This document shows positions 24,740 through 33,470 of a stretch of 36,766 nt of DNA, in pieces. The DNA is from Saprospiraceae bacterium (GTDB lineage Bacteria > Bacteroidota > Bacteroidia > Chitinophagales > Saprospiraceae). The notes under the pieces were generated by a model. The model searched no databases and was not told the origin of the DNA. It saw only the letters and a list, made by a program, of their open reading frames with translations. The DNA lies in assembly GCA_020631635.1 (NCBI GenBank), contig JAHDGW010000004.1, positions 1 through 36,766 of the forward strand, given 5' to 3'. The position numbers and the translations under genes were made by a program. The first letter of the stretch is position 1. Each line of letters opens with the position of its first letter.

Positions 24740-26368
24740 TTATTTCTTCACATCTACTTCGATGCGCTTATCTTGATTGGCAAGTTGCCATGTAGTATGA
24801 AAGATAAGTCTGGTCACTTTTTCCATTTTATCAAACATAATTTTCTCAGGAGTATCCGTAGTCATATGATAGTCTCTATGTACACCGCTAAAATAAAATA
24901 TGGCGGGTATCCCTTTTTCAGCAAAGTTATAGTGATCTGATCGGTAATAGTATCTATTGGGATCTTGCTCAGAGTTATACGTATAATCGAGCATGAGTTG
25001 GCTATACTTTTGATTTACACTTTCATTGATTTTATGTAGCTCAGTACTGAGGCGATCCGATCCTATTACGTAAATATAATTTGGGTTATTAGCATACTTT
25101 TCATCCACTCGGCCTATCATATCTACATTGACATCCACTACAGTATTTTCTAGTGGAAATATAGGGTTGTCAGCATAATAGGCAGAGCCTAAAAGCCCTT
25201 TTTCCTCACCAGTAACATTAAGAAATAGTACAGATCTTCTCGGTCCCGCATTCATTTTTTTTGCAATGCTAAAAGCTTCTGCCATATCTAGGATAGCGGA
25301 TGTTCCTGAGCCATTGTCATCAGCACCATTATAAATATCGTCACCTCGCTTCCCAAGATGATCAAAATGCGCCGATACGACTACGACTTCATCTTTGAGA
25401 TCGGTACCTTCTACATAGCCGAGCACATTTTCACCAAATAATGTCTTTATTCCTTTTTGGAGTTTTACATCAAGCTTAGTACTTAGCTTTACTTGTTTCG
25501 CTTTTCCTTTTTTATTGGCTTTATTTCTGGCTTTGAGTACTTTTTTCTCTTTCTTACCCCAGATATCTTTCGCTATTGTGGTAGATATATAGGCATGATT
25601 TACTAAGTCTACAGTTCTCTCTGACTTATCCCCGAGTTCCATCTGAGGGCTAAGTAGTCGGCTCCTATTGCGACCGAGCATTTCTTTGATATCAGGAGTG
25701 ATGATGAGCGCTAGAGCTACACCTTTGTCGTAAGCGGTTCTCAATTTGGTATTGATGTCTTTGCTCCACTTAGAAGGCACATCACTACTGGTGATATGGT
25801 ATTTGCCTACTTTATTTTTGGGTTCGCCATCAAAAAATAGTACAACCTTACCGCGGTAATCTTTTTTCTTATAATCACTATACGCAGGATCATCTATACC
25901 GTATCCTATGAAATGTACTTCATCTGTTTTCAGTGAATCTAGACCATTATTTCTAGCTGGAAATGCCAAAAAATCCCATAGATACTTGTACCGATTATCA
26001 TTTACATAGATTGATTTTTCGTCCCATTTGGACCAAGTAAACGCTACTTTTTGAAATTTTCCATCATCACCAATATTAGGTAATCCTAGTTGATCATAGT
26101 GATTAGCGATATATTGAGCAGCTTTGCGATTGCCTTCTTTTCCCGTTTCTCGTCCTTCATATTCATCAGAGGCCAGTATATCTAGATGAACTTTAATATC
26201 AGCTGCCGTGATAGTATTTGCAATTTTTACGGCTATATCTGAGGTATCCGATGATATGGCAATCGTAGTATCTGGTGCGGTGATTGAGCTTATATACTGA
26301 GCATCAATCGTAATCGTAGCGGATATTGCCATGATGAACGTATAGATCTTTATTATACGATTATTCAT
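24740..26368 (-). CDS. M28-family zinc aminopeptidase
   Basis: 542 residues. N-terminal hydrophobic segment (about 8-23) as signal peptide. The M28 metallopeptidase domain shows all five metal-ligand motifs in order: HFDH at 334-337, GADDNGSG at 348-355 with the bridging Asp, the GEE pair at 387-389 with catalytic Glu, NVDMIGR, and SDHYNF near the end with the last His. Between residues about 140 and 300 there is a protease-associated-like insertion (VVLFFDGEPKNKVG and a Lys-rich stretch). It likely acts as a periplasmic or secreted aminopeptidase. Last gene of the DUF2723-rpiB-M28 run (17 bases after rpiB). The substrate is unknown. Confidence 0.92.
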   Translation of the reverse strand: MNNRIIKIYTFIMAISATITIDAQYISSITAPDTTIAISSDTSDIAVKIANTITAADIKVHLDILASDEYEGRETGKEGNRKAAQYIANHYDQLGLPNIGDDGKFQKVAFTWSKWDEKSIYVNDNRYKYLWDFLAFPARNNGLDSLKTDEVHFIGYGIDDPAYSDYKKKDYRGKVVLFFDGEPKNKVGKYHITSSDVPSKWSKDINTKLRTAYDKGVALALIITPDIKEMLGRNRSRLLSPQMELGDKSERTVDLVNHAYISTTIAKDIWGKKEKKVLKARNKANKKGKAKQVKLSTKLDVKLQKGIKTLFGENVLGYVEGTDLKDEVVVVSAHFDHLGKRGDDIYNGADDNGSGTSAILDMAEAFSIAKKMNAGPRRSVLFLNVTGEEKGLLGSAYYADNPIFPLENTVVDVNVDMIGRVDEKYANNPNYIYVIGSDRLSTELHKINESVNQKYSQLMLDYTYNSEQDPNRYYYRSDHYNFAEKGIPAIFYFSGVHRDYHMTTDTPEKIMFDKMEKVTRLIFHTTWQLANQDKRIEVDVKK

Positions 26369-26385
26369 TACTTATAGGTTTTTTA

Positions 26386-26814
26386 TTAGCAAGATATTTT
26401 GGAGACTCTTCGTTCGTGTCGTCCACCCTCGAATGGAGTTTCCATGAATATTTTTATCATAGATCTAGCCATCTTAGCGGATACAAATCTTGCTGGTATA
26501 CAGATTACGTTGGCATTGTTATGCTGTCTTGCTAGACTAGCAATTTCATTTTTCCAGCACAAGGCAGCACGTACATTTTTATGTTTATTTGCGGTCATGG
26601 CGACACCATTACCACTGCCACAGATGAGTACTCCACGATCGGCTCTACCTTGGTCAATGAGATCACCTACAGGATGCACAAAATCGGGATAATCAACGCT
26701 ATCCAATGAATGAGTGCCTTTATCTATCACTTCATGATCAAGTTTTTTGAGTAGTCTGATGACCGTCTCTTTATAGTCAAATCCTGCATGATCACATCCT
26801 AATGCTACTTTCAT
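26386..26814 (-). CDS. rpiB: RpiB, ribose-5-phosphate isomerase B
   Basis: 142 residues, typical for RpiB. N-terminal CDHAGFDYKE, SVDYPDF, the catalytic Cys in LICGSGNGVAMTANKHKNVRA and an HNNANVICIPARF segment. It interconverts ribulose-5-phosphate and ribose-5-phosphate in the pentose phosphate pathway; the related allose and galactose-6-phosphate isomerase activity cannot be excluded from sequence. It lies 6 bases after the DUF2723 gene and 17 before the M28 peptidase, so it is part of one operon. Confidence 0.96.
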   Translation of the reverse strand: MKVALGCDHAGFDYKETVIRLLKKLDHEVIDKGTHSLDSVDYPDFVHPVGDLIDQGRADRGVLICGSGNGVAMTANKHKNVRAALCWKNEIASLARQHNNANVICIPARFVSAKMARSMIKIFMETPFEGGRHERRVSKISC

Positions 26815-26820
26815 TATATC

Positions 26821-29800
26821 CTATCCTTTAGGTTGACTATTTTGGTATTGTCTGATATCGTACTGGCCGAGTAGATCTTTCATTCTTTGTGCAAATTCAG
26901 GATCTTCTAGCTTTTCTACATTCCTTAAAATATCATTTGCTGATCTGAGCGAATATTGGAAATCTTCTTGAAAACTACTGAAATCAGATTCATCTAAGCT
27001 TTCAAAAAAGTATAGCTTCTCCTGTGTAAGATTTGCTAGTATTTCTATGTGTTCTTTAGCATTTTCATAATCCTTAGCTCTAATCATCACATCTATGAAT
27101 GGAAAGATCGTAGAGTCGTATTGGAAATTGAAATTAGGGAATGCATCAAAGTATTTATTGGCTAGAGCAGTCGCTTTTTCGTGTTTTCCATTTTCTGAAA
27201 GATCAACAGATGCCCGCAGTATACTCATCTTCATAGCCTGTATTTCTGCTCCATAACTAGGGTTGATGTAGAGATCTTCTTTATCAAAATTACCCCATTT
27301 CCACTTATTCATGACATTGTCATACAGCTTATCAGAATCGACTCGTCCATTTCCATAGATGTAAAGATCACGATCACTTTTTGATTTTACGGGTATGAGT
27401 CTCAGACCAAGTCCCTCCAGTTGTAGATAATCATCTAGTCCCATAAGCTTTTCAGGGTTAGAGGTGATCGCAAAGTATATGGGCCTATCATTGATATTAC
27501 TAGCAATGATATCAAGTACTCCAAGCTCAGCTTTGGTAATGTAACGTTCACGAGTCTTGAATGTTACAGGTATTTTTTCGACTACATTAGCCGTATCTCT
27601 AGGGGTAAGCAAACCATTTTGAAAAGCTTTTGATTTATCATAAGGGATAGCCAGTTTACGAGTTCTGATGGTGTATTGCTCTACCTTATTGCCCTTACGA
27701 TCAGTTCCTCTCATGATACCACGATCACCGGCTATGAATTTCAGTTCGGCCAGTGCATCTATTCGTTGATCTTTATTTGCTTCTTGAGGATCATGCATAA
27801 ACCACATTTGGTTACGTTTGATACCACGATATGCCTCCTTAGGTATAGTCATTTTTAGTCCGTCTGACTCATTGACCTTCCAAGTCATTTTTTCAATGTA
27901 CCAATCTACCGCTATCAGACTTAAGTTGACTACTCTTACATCTGTCCTTATATTTTCTACTTCTTGTGCATACCATAGCGGGTAAGTATCGTTGTCACCA
28001 TAAGTAAATATGATCGAGTTGGGCTCGCAACTTTCAAGGAAGTTGGATGCATAATCTCGAGAACCATAGTGCTCACTACGATCATGATCATCAAAGTTTT
28101 CGCTAAGCATAAGTGCAGGGGCTAAGAGACCTAGTGCCGCTGCAACTCCAAAGGAGGCCATAGAAGGGATACTTGCGATGTTTTTCCTCAATATTTGAAA
28201 TATACCTACCACTCCTAGACCGACCCATATAGAATAGGCAAACATAGATCCTGCCAGTACGTAGTCACGTTCCCGAGGTTCATTTGGTGGTTGATTGGAA
28301 TATAAGATAATACCTATACCTGTGATCAAGAATAGTATAAGCAAAGCTGTAGCATCTTTTCCTTTCGATTTGAAATGAAAGAATAAGCCTATAAGCCCTA
28401 TCAAGAACGGAATAAAGTAGTAATGATTAGTTGCTTTTGAGTATAGCGAGTCTGGTTTGAATTCGCTATCGTATAGTCTAGCGTCATCTATAAAAGATAC
28501 TCCTGACTCCCAGTGACCGCTACGTTTATCCCATGGATAATATCCTTGGTCGCCATTTTGCCTACCGATAAAGTTCCATGCAAAATATCGCCAGTACATC
28601 CAGTTAAACTGATAGCTGAGCATAAATTTGATATTGTATGCATAACTTGGTTTTCCTTTTCCCGCTTCGTTAAGATATTTTCGCCATTCTTGATGTTGAG
28701 CTCTTTTCTCACTATGACCGATTCTTGGGAATAGTATTTTGTCTTTACTATCAAAGTTCATACTGAACTTCTCATCCACTTTTTCATATCGACCATTGAG
28801 TCGACCCAGCCGATCTTCTCGCTCTATTCCTTTGGGCTCTCCTAAGTATGTAGGTCCGTGGAGTAGTGCTCTTTCTCCATATTGCTCTCTATTGAGATAT
28901 GGTAGCAGCCTAGTAGCGTCACTAGGTACATTCATATTGATCGGTGTATCCGCATTGGCTCTTATTACAATCACTCCGATGGTAGAAAAGCCCATGATCA
29001 CCATGACGCTCATCATGGTAAATAGCTGGAGTTCGTGTAGATTTCTTTTATGGGCATACCTCAATAGAGCAAACGTACTACCGCCTAAAAGTAAAATCGT
29101 AGGTATGATACCTGTATGGAATGGAAGCCCCATACTATTGACCATTGGTATCTCAAAGAATTTCCAAATGCCAGGAATACCGGCAATGATACCTTTCATG
29201 ACGAATACTACAGAGATGGCACCGATGACCATACTTAATAATGCTCCCAGTAAGGTAGTTTTTTCATATTTTTTATAATAATATAAAAGTGCTACTGCAG
29301 GGAACGTGAGTATACTCAGTAAGTGAACTCCTATCGATAATCCAGCGCTTAATGCCACAAATACAAGCCAACGATCATTGGACTTAGTATTTGGTAGATC
29401 ATACCATTTGATAGATGCCCAAAACGTAAGTATGGTAAAGAAAGTAGACAATGCATACACTTCACCCTCTACCGCACTAAACCAAATAGAGGTACAGAAA
29501 GCTGTAGTCAAACCACCTACAAGCCCTGCCGCGGCTAGGGTAAATAACTCGGATTGAGAAAGTACCTCATCTGTTTTGATTATTCTTTTACCAAAGATCA
29601 TAGTGATCTGTGCCACAAGTCCAGCTCCAAAAGCAGTAAAAATACCCGACATTAAATTAATGGAAAAGGCTATGTCAGCGGGGTCATTGGAGATTAATTC
29701 TGCTACATAAGTAAAGAGCCTACCAATCAGCATAAATAAAGGTGCTCCAGGTGGGTGAACTACCTGTAACTTCTGCGCTCCGAGAATGAACTCTCCACAA

Positions 29801-29904
29801 TCCCAAAGGCTACCAGTACGTTCGGCAGTAAGAAAATATACTACTGCAGCAATAACAAATACCGTCCAGGAAATAATTCTAGAGATTCCTTTAAATGAGG
29901 TCAT
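26821..29904 (-). CDS. DUF2723 membrane protein, GT-C-like glycosyltransferase candidate
   Basis: 1,027 residues with about a dozen hydrophobic helices in the first 600 residues, then a soluble C-terminal part. The N-terminus carries the DUF2723 signature: TERTGSLWDCGEFILGAQ, with Asp35 and Glu38 in the first extracytoplasmic loop, then VVHPPGAPLFMLIGR. The acidic pair and polytopic layout resemble protein O-mannosyltransferases and other GT-C enzymes, so an envelope glycan or protein glycosylation role is likely but unproven. The C-terminal region (about 890-1000) has TPR-like helical repeats (ENGKHEKATALANKYFDAFP, AKDYENAKEHIEILANL). It leads an operon with rpiB and the M28 peptidase. A TACATTTG -7 box lies about 47 bases upstream. 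Confidence 0.85.
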   Translation of the reverse strand: MTSFKGISRIISWTVFVIAAVVYFLTAERTGSLWDCGEFILGAQKLQVVHPPGAPLFMLIGRLFTYVAELISNDPADIAFSINLMSGIFTAFGAGLVAQITMIFGKRIIKTDEVLSQSELFTLAAAGLVGGLTTAFCTSIWFSAVEGEVYALSTFFTILTFWASIKWYDLPNTKSNDRWLVFVALSAGLSIGVHLLSILTFPAVALLYYYKKYEKTTLLGALLSMVIGAISVVFVMKGIIAGIPGIWKFFEIPMVNSMGLPFHTGIIPTILLLGGSTFALLRYAHKRNLHELQLFTMMSVMVIMGFSTIGVIVIRANADTPINMNVPSDATRLLPYLNREQYGERALLHGPTYLGEPKGIEREDRLGRLNGRYEKVDEKFSMNFDSKDKILFPRIGHSEKRAQHQEWRKYLNEAGKGKPSYAYNIKFMLSYQFNWMYWRYFAWNFIGRQNGDQGYYPWDKRSGHWESGVSFIDDARLYDSEFKPDSLYSKATNHYYFIPFLIGLIGLFFHFKSKGKDATALLILFLITGIGIILYSNQPPNEPRERDYVLAGSMFAYSIWVGLGVVGIFQILRKNIASIPSMASFGVAAALGLLAPALMLSENFDDHDRSEHYGSRDYASNFLESCEPNSIIFTYGDNDTYPLWYAQEVENIRTDVRVVNLSLIAVDWYIEKMTWKVNESDGLKMTIPKEAYRGIKRNQMWFMHDPQEANKDQRIDALAELKFIAGDRGIMRGTDRKGNKVEQYTIRTRKLAIPYDKSKAFQNGLLTPRDTANVVEKIPVTFKTRERYITKAELGVLDIIASNINDRPIYFAITSNPEKLMGLDDYLQLEGLGLRLIPVKSKSDRDLYIYGNGRVDSDKLYDNVMNKWKWGNFDKEDLYINPSYGAEIQAMKMSILRASVDLSENGKHEKATALANKYFDAFPNFNFQYDSTIFPFIDVMIRAKDYENAKEHIEILANLTQEKLYFFESLDESDFSSFQEDFQYSLRSANDILRNVEKLEDPEFAQRMKDLLGQYDIRQYQNSQPKG

Positions 29905-29950
29905 ATATGGCTAATTAAATTGTATCAATATTATTCCAATAAAAACGCTA

Positions 29951-29958
29951 CAAATGTA
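29951..29958 (-). promoter_or_regulatory. Bacteroidota -7 box for the DUF2723 operon
   Basis: Minus-strand TACATTTG matches TAnnTTTG exactly and would start transcription about 40 bases upstream of the ATG. The nearest TTG for a -33 element is 14 bases away instead of about 20, so the upstream part is not convincing. Confidence 0.45.
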
Positions 29959-30042
29959 ATAATATTCTCATGCAAGAATGGGGCTTTGGAGATGCGAGTA
30001 CTATTAGGGTAATAATAAACATAATCTACCGTGAAATATAGA

Positions 30043-30050
30043 TAACTTTG
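30043..30050 (+). promoter_or_regulatory. Bacteroidota -7 box close to the small ORF
   Basis: TAACTTTG, followed by CACC, matches TAnnTTTG exactly. The ATG of the small membrane protein gene starts only 5 bases after it, so the transcript would have almost no leader. No -33 TTG is visible at the expected distance. Confidence 0.5.
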
Positions 30051-30054
30051 CACC

Positions 30055-30204
30055 ATGTTATTGAAATATCTAGTACTGGCTAGCATCGTTTATTTTATCT
30101 ACAGACTGTTTTCTGTTACAAAAAAAATAAATGAGGCTAAGCGCAATGCGCAGGATAAACAGGAGCCAGAAGTATTTACTGATTATGAAGAGCTTGATGA
30201 CTAA
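30055..30204 (+). CDS. Small single-span membrane protein, DUF4834-like
   Basis: 49 residues. The N-terminal half (YLVLASIVYFIYRLF) is one hydrophobic helix, followed by a Lys/Arg/Glu-rich stretch and an acidic C-terminus ending DYEELDD. Bacteroidota DUF4834 proteins have this layout of a helix, a basic linker and a C-terminal D[YF]EE motif, but are usually longer, so the family call is tentative. The gene starts right behind a TAACTTTG -7 box and its end overlaps the ATG of the RluA-type gene by eight bases (30197-30204), which supports that it is a real, coupled gene. Function unknown. Confidence 0.6.
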   Translation: MLLKYLVLASIVYFIYRLFSVTKKINEAKRNAQDKQEPEVFTDYEELDD

Positions 30205-30889
30205 ACTTATGAACGAAAAATTCCGTATTTCTGACCAAATCATTGAGTCCAACAATCAATTTTTATTAGCCAATAAGCCATTTGGTATACCCGTGCAAGA
30301 TGACCTGACTGAAGATGCCTCATGGACTACAATGGTCAGAAACTACTGTAAGCATAAGGTGCATCTGATTACGCGTCTAGATAGACCCGTGGGTGGTATT
30401 ACCTTGTTTTCTAAATCAGCTCAAGGTAATGCTCATCTCAATAACTCAAAGTTGGTCAAACGATATATTGCGATAGTAGAAGGTAAACTAGAAGCAAAGA
30501 AGTGGACTACGCTGAGCAATCAGATATTTCATGATACGAAGCTAAAGAAGGCATTTATAAATCCTAAAAGAGGACAGGCAGCCGATCTTAAATATCGATC
30601 CCTGCAAGTTTTAGATCGATACACGATTGTCGAAGTAGAACTCATATCTGGGAGATTTCATCAGATCAGAGCACAGCTTGCTCATCTGGGTCATGCTATC
30701 AAAGGAGATGTAAAGTATGGTGCTCGTAGGTCCAATAAGGATAGGAGTATTCACTTATTTGCGTATCACATCGAGCTTACGCATCCCGTATCGCAAAAAT
30801 CTATGAAGTTTAAAGCAACTTTACCTAGTCATGATGCATTATGGCTGAGTGCTTTTAATCTTTTAAATAAGGAGGAAGATGGAAAATAA
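30197..30889 (+). CDS. RluA-family pseudouridine synthase
   Basis: 230 residues from the ATG at 30197 (MTKLMNEKF); an ATG at 30209 is equally possible. The frame is open back to 30131, but that part overlaps the small gene and does not resemble the family. The catalytic Asp lies in HLITRLDRPVGGI, near residue 62. The C-terminal signature is RFHQIRAQLAHLGHAIKGDVKYGA. The family isomerises specific uridines in rRNA or tRNA, and the site cannot be told from sequence. No N-terminal S4 domain is present, as in RluA/RluC-like minimal members. It overlaps thiL by eleven bases; a GGAGG sequence lies just upstream of thiL within this gene. Confidence 0.9.
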   Translation: MTKLMNEKFRISDQIIESNNQFLLANKPFGIPVQDDLTEDASWTTMVRNYCKHKVHLITRLDRPVGGITLFSKSAQGNAHLNNSKLVKRYIAIVEGKLEAKKWTTLSNQIFHDTKLKKAFINPKRGQAADLKYRSLQVLDRYTIVEVELISGRFHQIRAQLAHLGHAIKGDVKYGARRSNKDRSIHLFAYHIELTHPVSQKSMKFKATLPSHDALWLSAFNLLNKEEDGK

Positions 30890-31925
30890 AGAGACCAAAA
30901 GAACAGATGTCAATAAGCTTGGTGAATTTGGCTTGATCGATCACCTGACTCATGATATTGTACTACAAAACAAATCGAGTAGGAGAGGTATTGGAGATGA
31001 TGCTGCGGTCATAGATCATGGAGACTTACAGACAGTTGTATCTAGTGACATGCTGGTAGAGGGTATACATTTTGATATGATGTATACACCACTGAAGCAT
31101 CTCGGGTATAAGTCTGTCATCGTCAATCTATCAGACATCTACGCCATGAATGCTAGACCGACACAGATTACGGTATCTATTGCTTTTTCTAACCGCTACT
31201 CTGTAGAGGCAATCGATGAATTATACGAAGGCATATTATTGGCATGTAAGCTGTATAATGTGGATCTAGTAGGTGGAGATACCACTTCTTCTCCTAAGGG
31301 TTTGATTATCAGTATCACGGCTATCGGGGAGGCAAAAAACGAAGATATCGTATATCGAGATGGTGCTCAGTCGGGAGATATCATCTGTGTAAGTGGTGAT
31401 CTAGGTGCAGCTTACTTAGGCTTACAAATACTCGAACGAGAAAAACAAATATATCTCGAAGCTCCTCAGGTACAGCCAGATCTTGAAAATCAAGAGTATT
31501 GCCTCCGTAGATTCTTGAAGCCAGAAGCAAGAAAAGATACGATTGAGTATTTCGCTAAACATGGATTTAAACCCACATCGATGATAGATATATCTGATGG
31601 TCTGGCCTCAGAATTATTTCATATCTGCAAGCAATCAGACGTAGGTGCATATATTGAAGAAGACAAGGTGTCTATACAACCTGACGCATATCAGCTGGCA
31701 CTCAAGTTTAATGTCAATCCTATCACTTGTGCTCTCAATGGTGGAGAAGACTATGAGCTCTTATTTACCGTGAAGCCTGACGATTTGGAGAAAGTAAGAT
31801 TTATGCCAGGTGTTTATCTCATCGGTGATATTTTGGATAAGAAAGAGGGAATAAACCTCCATAGCTCAGGGGGAAATATTTATCCACTAGAGGCACAAGG
31901 ATGGCAGCACTTTAAAGCGGAGTAG
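30879..31925 (+). CDS. thiL: ThiL, thiamine-monophosphate kinase
   Basis: 348 residues, family length. RRGIGDDAAVID (36-46) with the Mg/ATP-binding Asp pair, SSDMLVEGIHFD, LVGGDTTSSPKGL and DISDGLASE are the ThiL signatures. It phosphorylates thiamine monophosphate to the pyrophosphate cofactor in the cytoplasm. The ATG is preceded at five bases by AAGGAGGA, a strong Shine-Dalgarno-like sequence, which is uncommon in this phylum. It overlaps the RluA gene by eleven bases and its 3' end overlaps the convergent lipoprotein gene by 14 bases. No TPP riboswitch is visible. Confidence 0.96.
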   Translation: MENKETKRTDVNKLGEFGLIDHLTHDIVLQNKSSRRGIGDDAAVIDHGDLQTVVSSDMLVEGIHFDMMYTPLKHLGYKSVIVNLSDIYAMNARPTQITVSIAFSNRYSVEAIDELYEGILLACKLYNVDLVGGDTTSSPKGLIISITAIGEAKNEDIVYRDGAQSGDIICVSGDLGAAYLGLQILEREKQIYLEAPQVQPDLENQEYCLRRFLKPEARKDTIEYFAKHGFKPTSMIDISDGLASELFHICKQSDVGAYIEEDKVSIQPDAYQLALKFNVNPITCALNGGEDYELLFTVKPDDLEKVRFMPGVYLIGDILDKKEGINLHSSGGNIYPLEAQGWQHFKAE

Positions 31926-32550
31926 TCTGTTTTTGTGACTTACAATCGTATGGTATGAGCACTATTATCCCTGAAATATTGGCTTGATCTATAGGTAATT
32001 TTCGATGGGCCTCTATTTGTGCCTCAAAAATCATCTCTAGTGTTGAAAATATTTTCTCTACACTAGTTTCACGACTGATGCCAAGATGTATTATTGCCTT
32101 ATTGGGTGCCTCACTGTAATAAGACTTATTACCAAAATTTATTATAAATTCTGCAATATCTTCTTTGGGTTTAAGAGATTGCTCATGAGGACATTCATCT
32201 GAGATTATATTTCTGAATATATTTCTGCTTTTGATTTTTGAAATATCTCCACAAGGAAAGTATTCATTAAGGAGTAGGGGTATCCAATACTGTCCATGAG
32301 TTTTTATAGAGTTTTCTATCTCAAAAGTTTCGGAATTAACGGCACAATACAGACTCTCGGAGCTGCAGTCATCTTGATAGATATATTTTTCCAAGAATCC
32401 ACCGAAAGTAAGTTTTCTATTAGAAGAGATTGAAACTAATTGATTAGAAGACTCGAATCTAAGATCAACACTCTTATGCTTCTTAATAGGATAGAGATTG
32501 CAACTCGCGGTAAAAGCAAGGATCAACAATATAGAATGCCACATCTTCAT
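31912..32550 (-). CDS. Hypothetical lipoprotein
   Basis: 212 residues. Lipoprotein signal: MKMWHSILLILAFTASCN, lipobox FTAS-C with Cys at residue 17. The mature part has several cysteines (DDCSSESLYCAV, FPCGDISK, ECPHEQ, YDCKSQ) that may form disulphides in the periplasm. No known domain recognised. It starts 34 bases after the trmB stop on the same strand, so it is probably cotranscribed with trmB, and it is convergent with thiL. Function unknown. Confidence 0.7.
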   Translation of the reverse strand: MKMWHSILLILAFTASCNLYPIKKHKSVDLRFESSNQLVSISSNRKLTFGGFLEKYIYQDDCSSESLYCAVNSETFEIENSIKTHGQYWIPLLLNEYFPCGDISKIKSRNIFRNIISDECPHEQSLKPKEDIAEFIINFGNKSYYSEAPNKAIIHLGISRETSVEKIFSTLEMIFEAQIEAHRKLPIDQANISGIIVLIPYDCKSQKQTTPL

Positions 32551-32584
32551 AGATATAAGATGAGCTTTAGTGACTTATTGGTGC

Positions 32585-33277
32585 TTAATTGATCGTAAAC
32601 CGAATATATTTGATCGTCAGCCCTTTGGCAAGGTGCATGCGTTCATAGAAGGTTTTGTATTCTAGTTCTGGATATACTAGCTCTGAGGCATAGATGTCAT
32701 CATTGTGATAAATGATATTGACACCATCATACTCTGATAGTACTTCCATTGTATAATCATAGAGTTGTACCTCATCAGTCTTGAGATGTATAATAGCGCC
32801 AGGCTTTAAGATCTTTTTGTAACGATCTAGAAAATTAGGTGAGGTAAGACGTCGATTTTCTTTACTTTCTCTTAGAAAAGGATCTGGAAAGGTAATCCAT
32901 ATTTCATCAACCTCATTTGGTTCGAAGAAATTTCCGATTTGCTCTATTCTTGTACGTAAGAAGGCAACGTTTTCTATTTTCTCCTCGAGTGCATCAGTAG
33001 CGCCTTTCCATATACGAGCACCTTTGACATCTACACCCATGATATTATGACCAGGATATGCTCTTGCCAGAGACAGGGCATAGTCACCCTTACCACAAGC
33101 CAGCTCTAGTGTAAGTGGGTTGTCATTACCAAAATGATCGCTTTTCCACTTTCCTTTCATCTGCACGGTATCTGTCGCCGATTTGTGTAGTATGGGAATT
33201 AATGGATCAAAATTTTCATACACGTGTGGGTATTTGAGTAGATCGGCAAATTTCCCAAGCTTATTTCTGCGACTCAT
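32585..33277 (-). CDS. trmB: TrmB, tRNA (guanine46-N7) methyltransferase
   Basis: 230 residues. The SAM-binding motif I is LELACGKGDYALSLARAYP, then MGVDVKGARIWKGA; the TrmB signature is VDEIWITFPDPFLRESKENRRLT, with the Pro-Asp-Pro and the Arg-rich stretch that bind tRNA. It methylates N7 of G46 in the variable loop of tRNAs. A complete TTG-N20-TACTTTTG promoter lies about 20 bases upstream (33300-33330, minus). A lipoprotein gene follows. Confidence 0.95.
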   Translation of the reverse strand: MSRRNKLGKFADLLKYPHVYENFDPLIPILHKSATDTVQMKGKWKSDHFGNDNPLTLELACGKGDYALSLARAYPGHNIMGVDVKGARIWKGATDALEEKIENVAFLRTRIEQIGNFFEPNEVDEIWITFPDPFLRESKENRRLTSPNFLDRYKKILKPGAIIHLKTDEVQLYDYTMEVLSEYDGVNIIYHNDDIYASELVYPELEYKTFYERMHLAKGLTIKYIRFTIN

Positions 33278-33299
33278 ATCAGCGGTTGATTTAAGACTG

Positions 33300-33330
33300 C
33301 AAAAGTATACGCATTTACCTGATATTCCAA
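33300..33330 (-). promoter_or_regulatory. Promoter of trmB
   Basis: Minus strand: -33 TTG at 33330-33328, 20-base spacer, -7 TACTTTTG at 33307-33300. This matches the Bacteroidota sigma-factor consensus with the usual spacing. The start codon is about 22 bases downstream. Confidence 0.7.
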
Positions 33331-33358
33331 TCTCTTTGTATATCCTTCATGCTTAGTA

Positions 33359-33389
33359 TTGGGTTACTTGCTCAGTAATATTAATTTTG
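33359..33389 (+). promoter_or_regulatory. Promoter of the outer-membrane barrel gene
   Basis: Plus strand: -33 TTG at 33359-33361, 20-base spacer, -7 TAATTTTG at 33382-33389. It has the same architecture as the divergent trmB promoter, 30 bases away. It would give a leader of about 75 bases to the preferred ATG. Confidence 0.65.
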
Positions 33390-33470
33390 TGGCTTGTAAA
33401 GTAGCTTTATAGGCATACACAATGACAATTGATGCGTTTAGGTATGGTGAAATGTATACGCTACGAGAAA

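Noticed and set aside
28488-29278. Plus- and minus-strand open frames overlapping the DUF2723 gene
   Set aside because: No domain features; the DUF2723 frame is intact across the whole stretch.
30860-30889. Shine-Dalgarno-like GGAGG before thiL as special regulation
   Set aside because: It also encodes the end of the RluA-type protein; may help translation but shows no riboswitch or operator.
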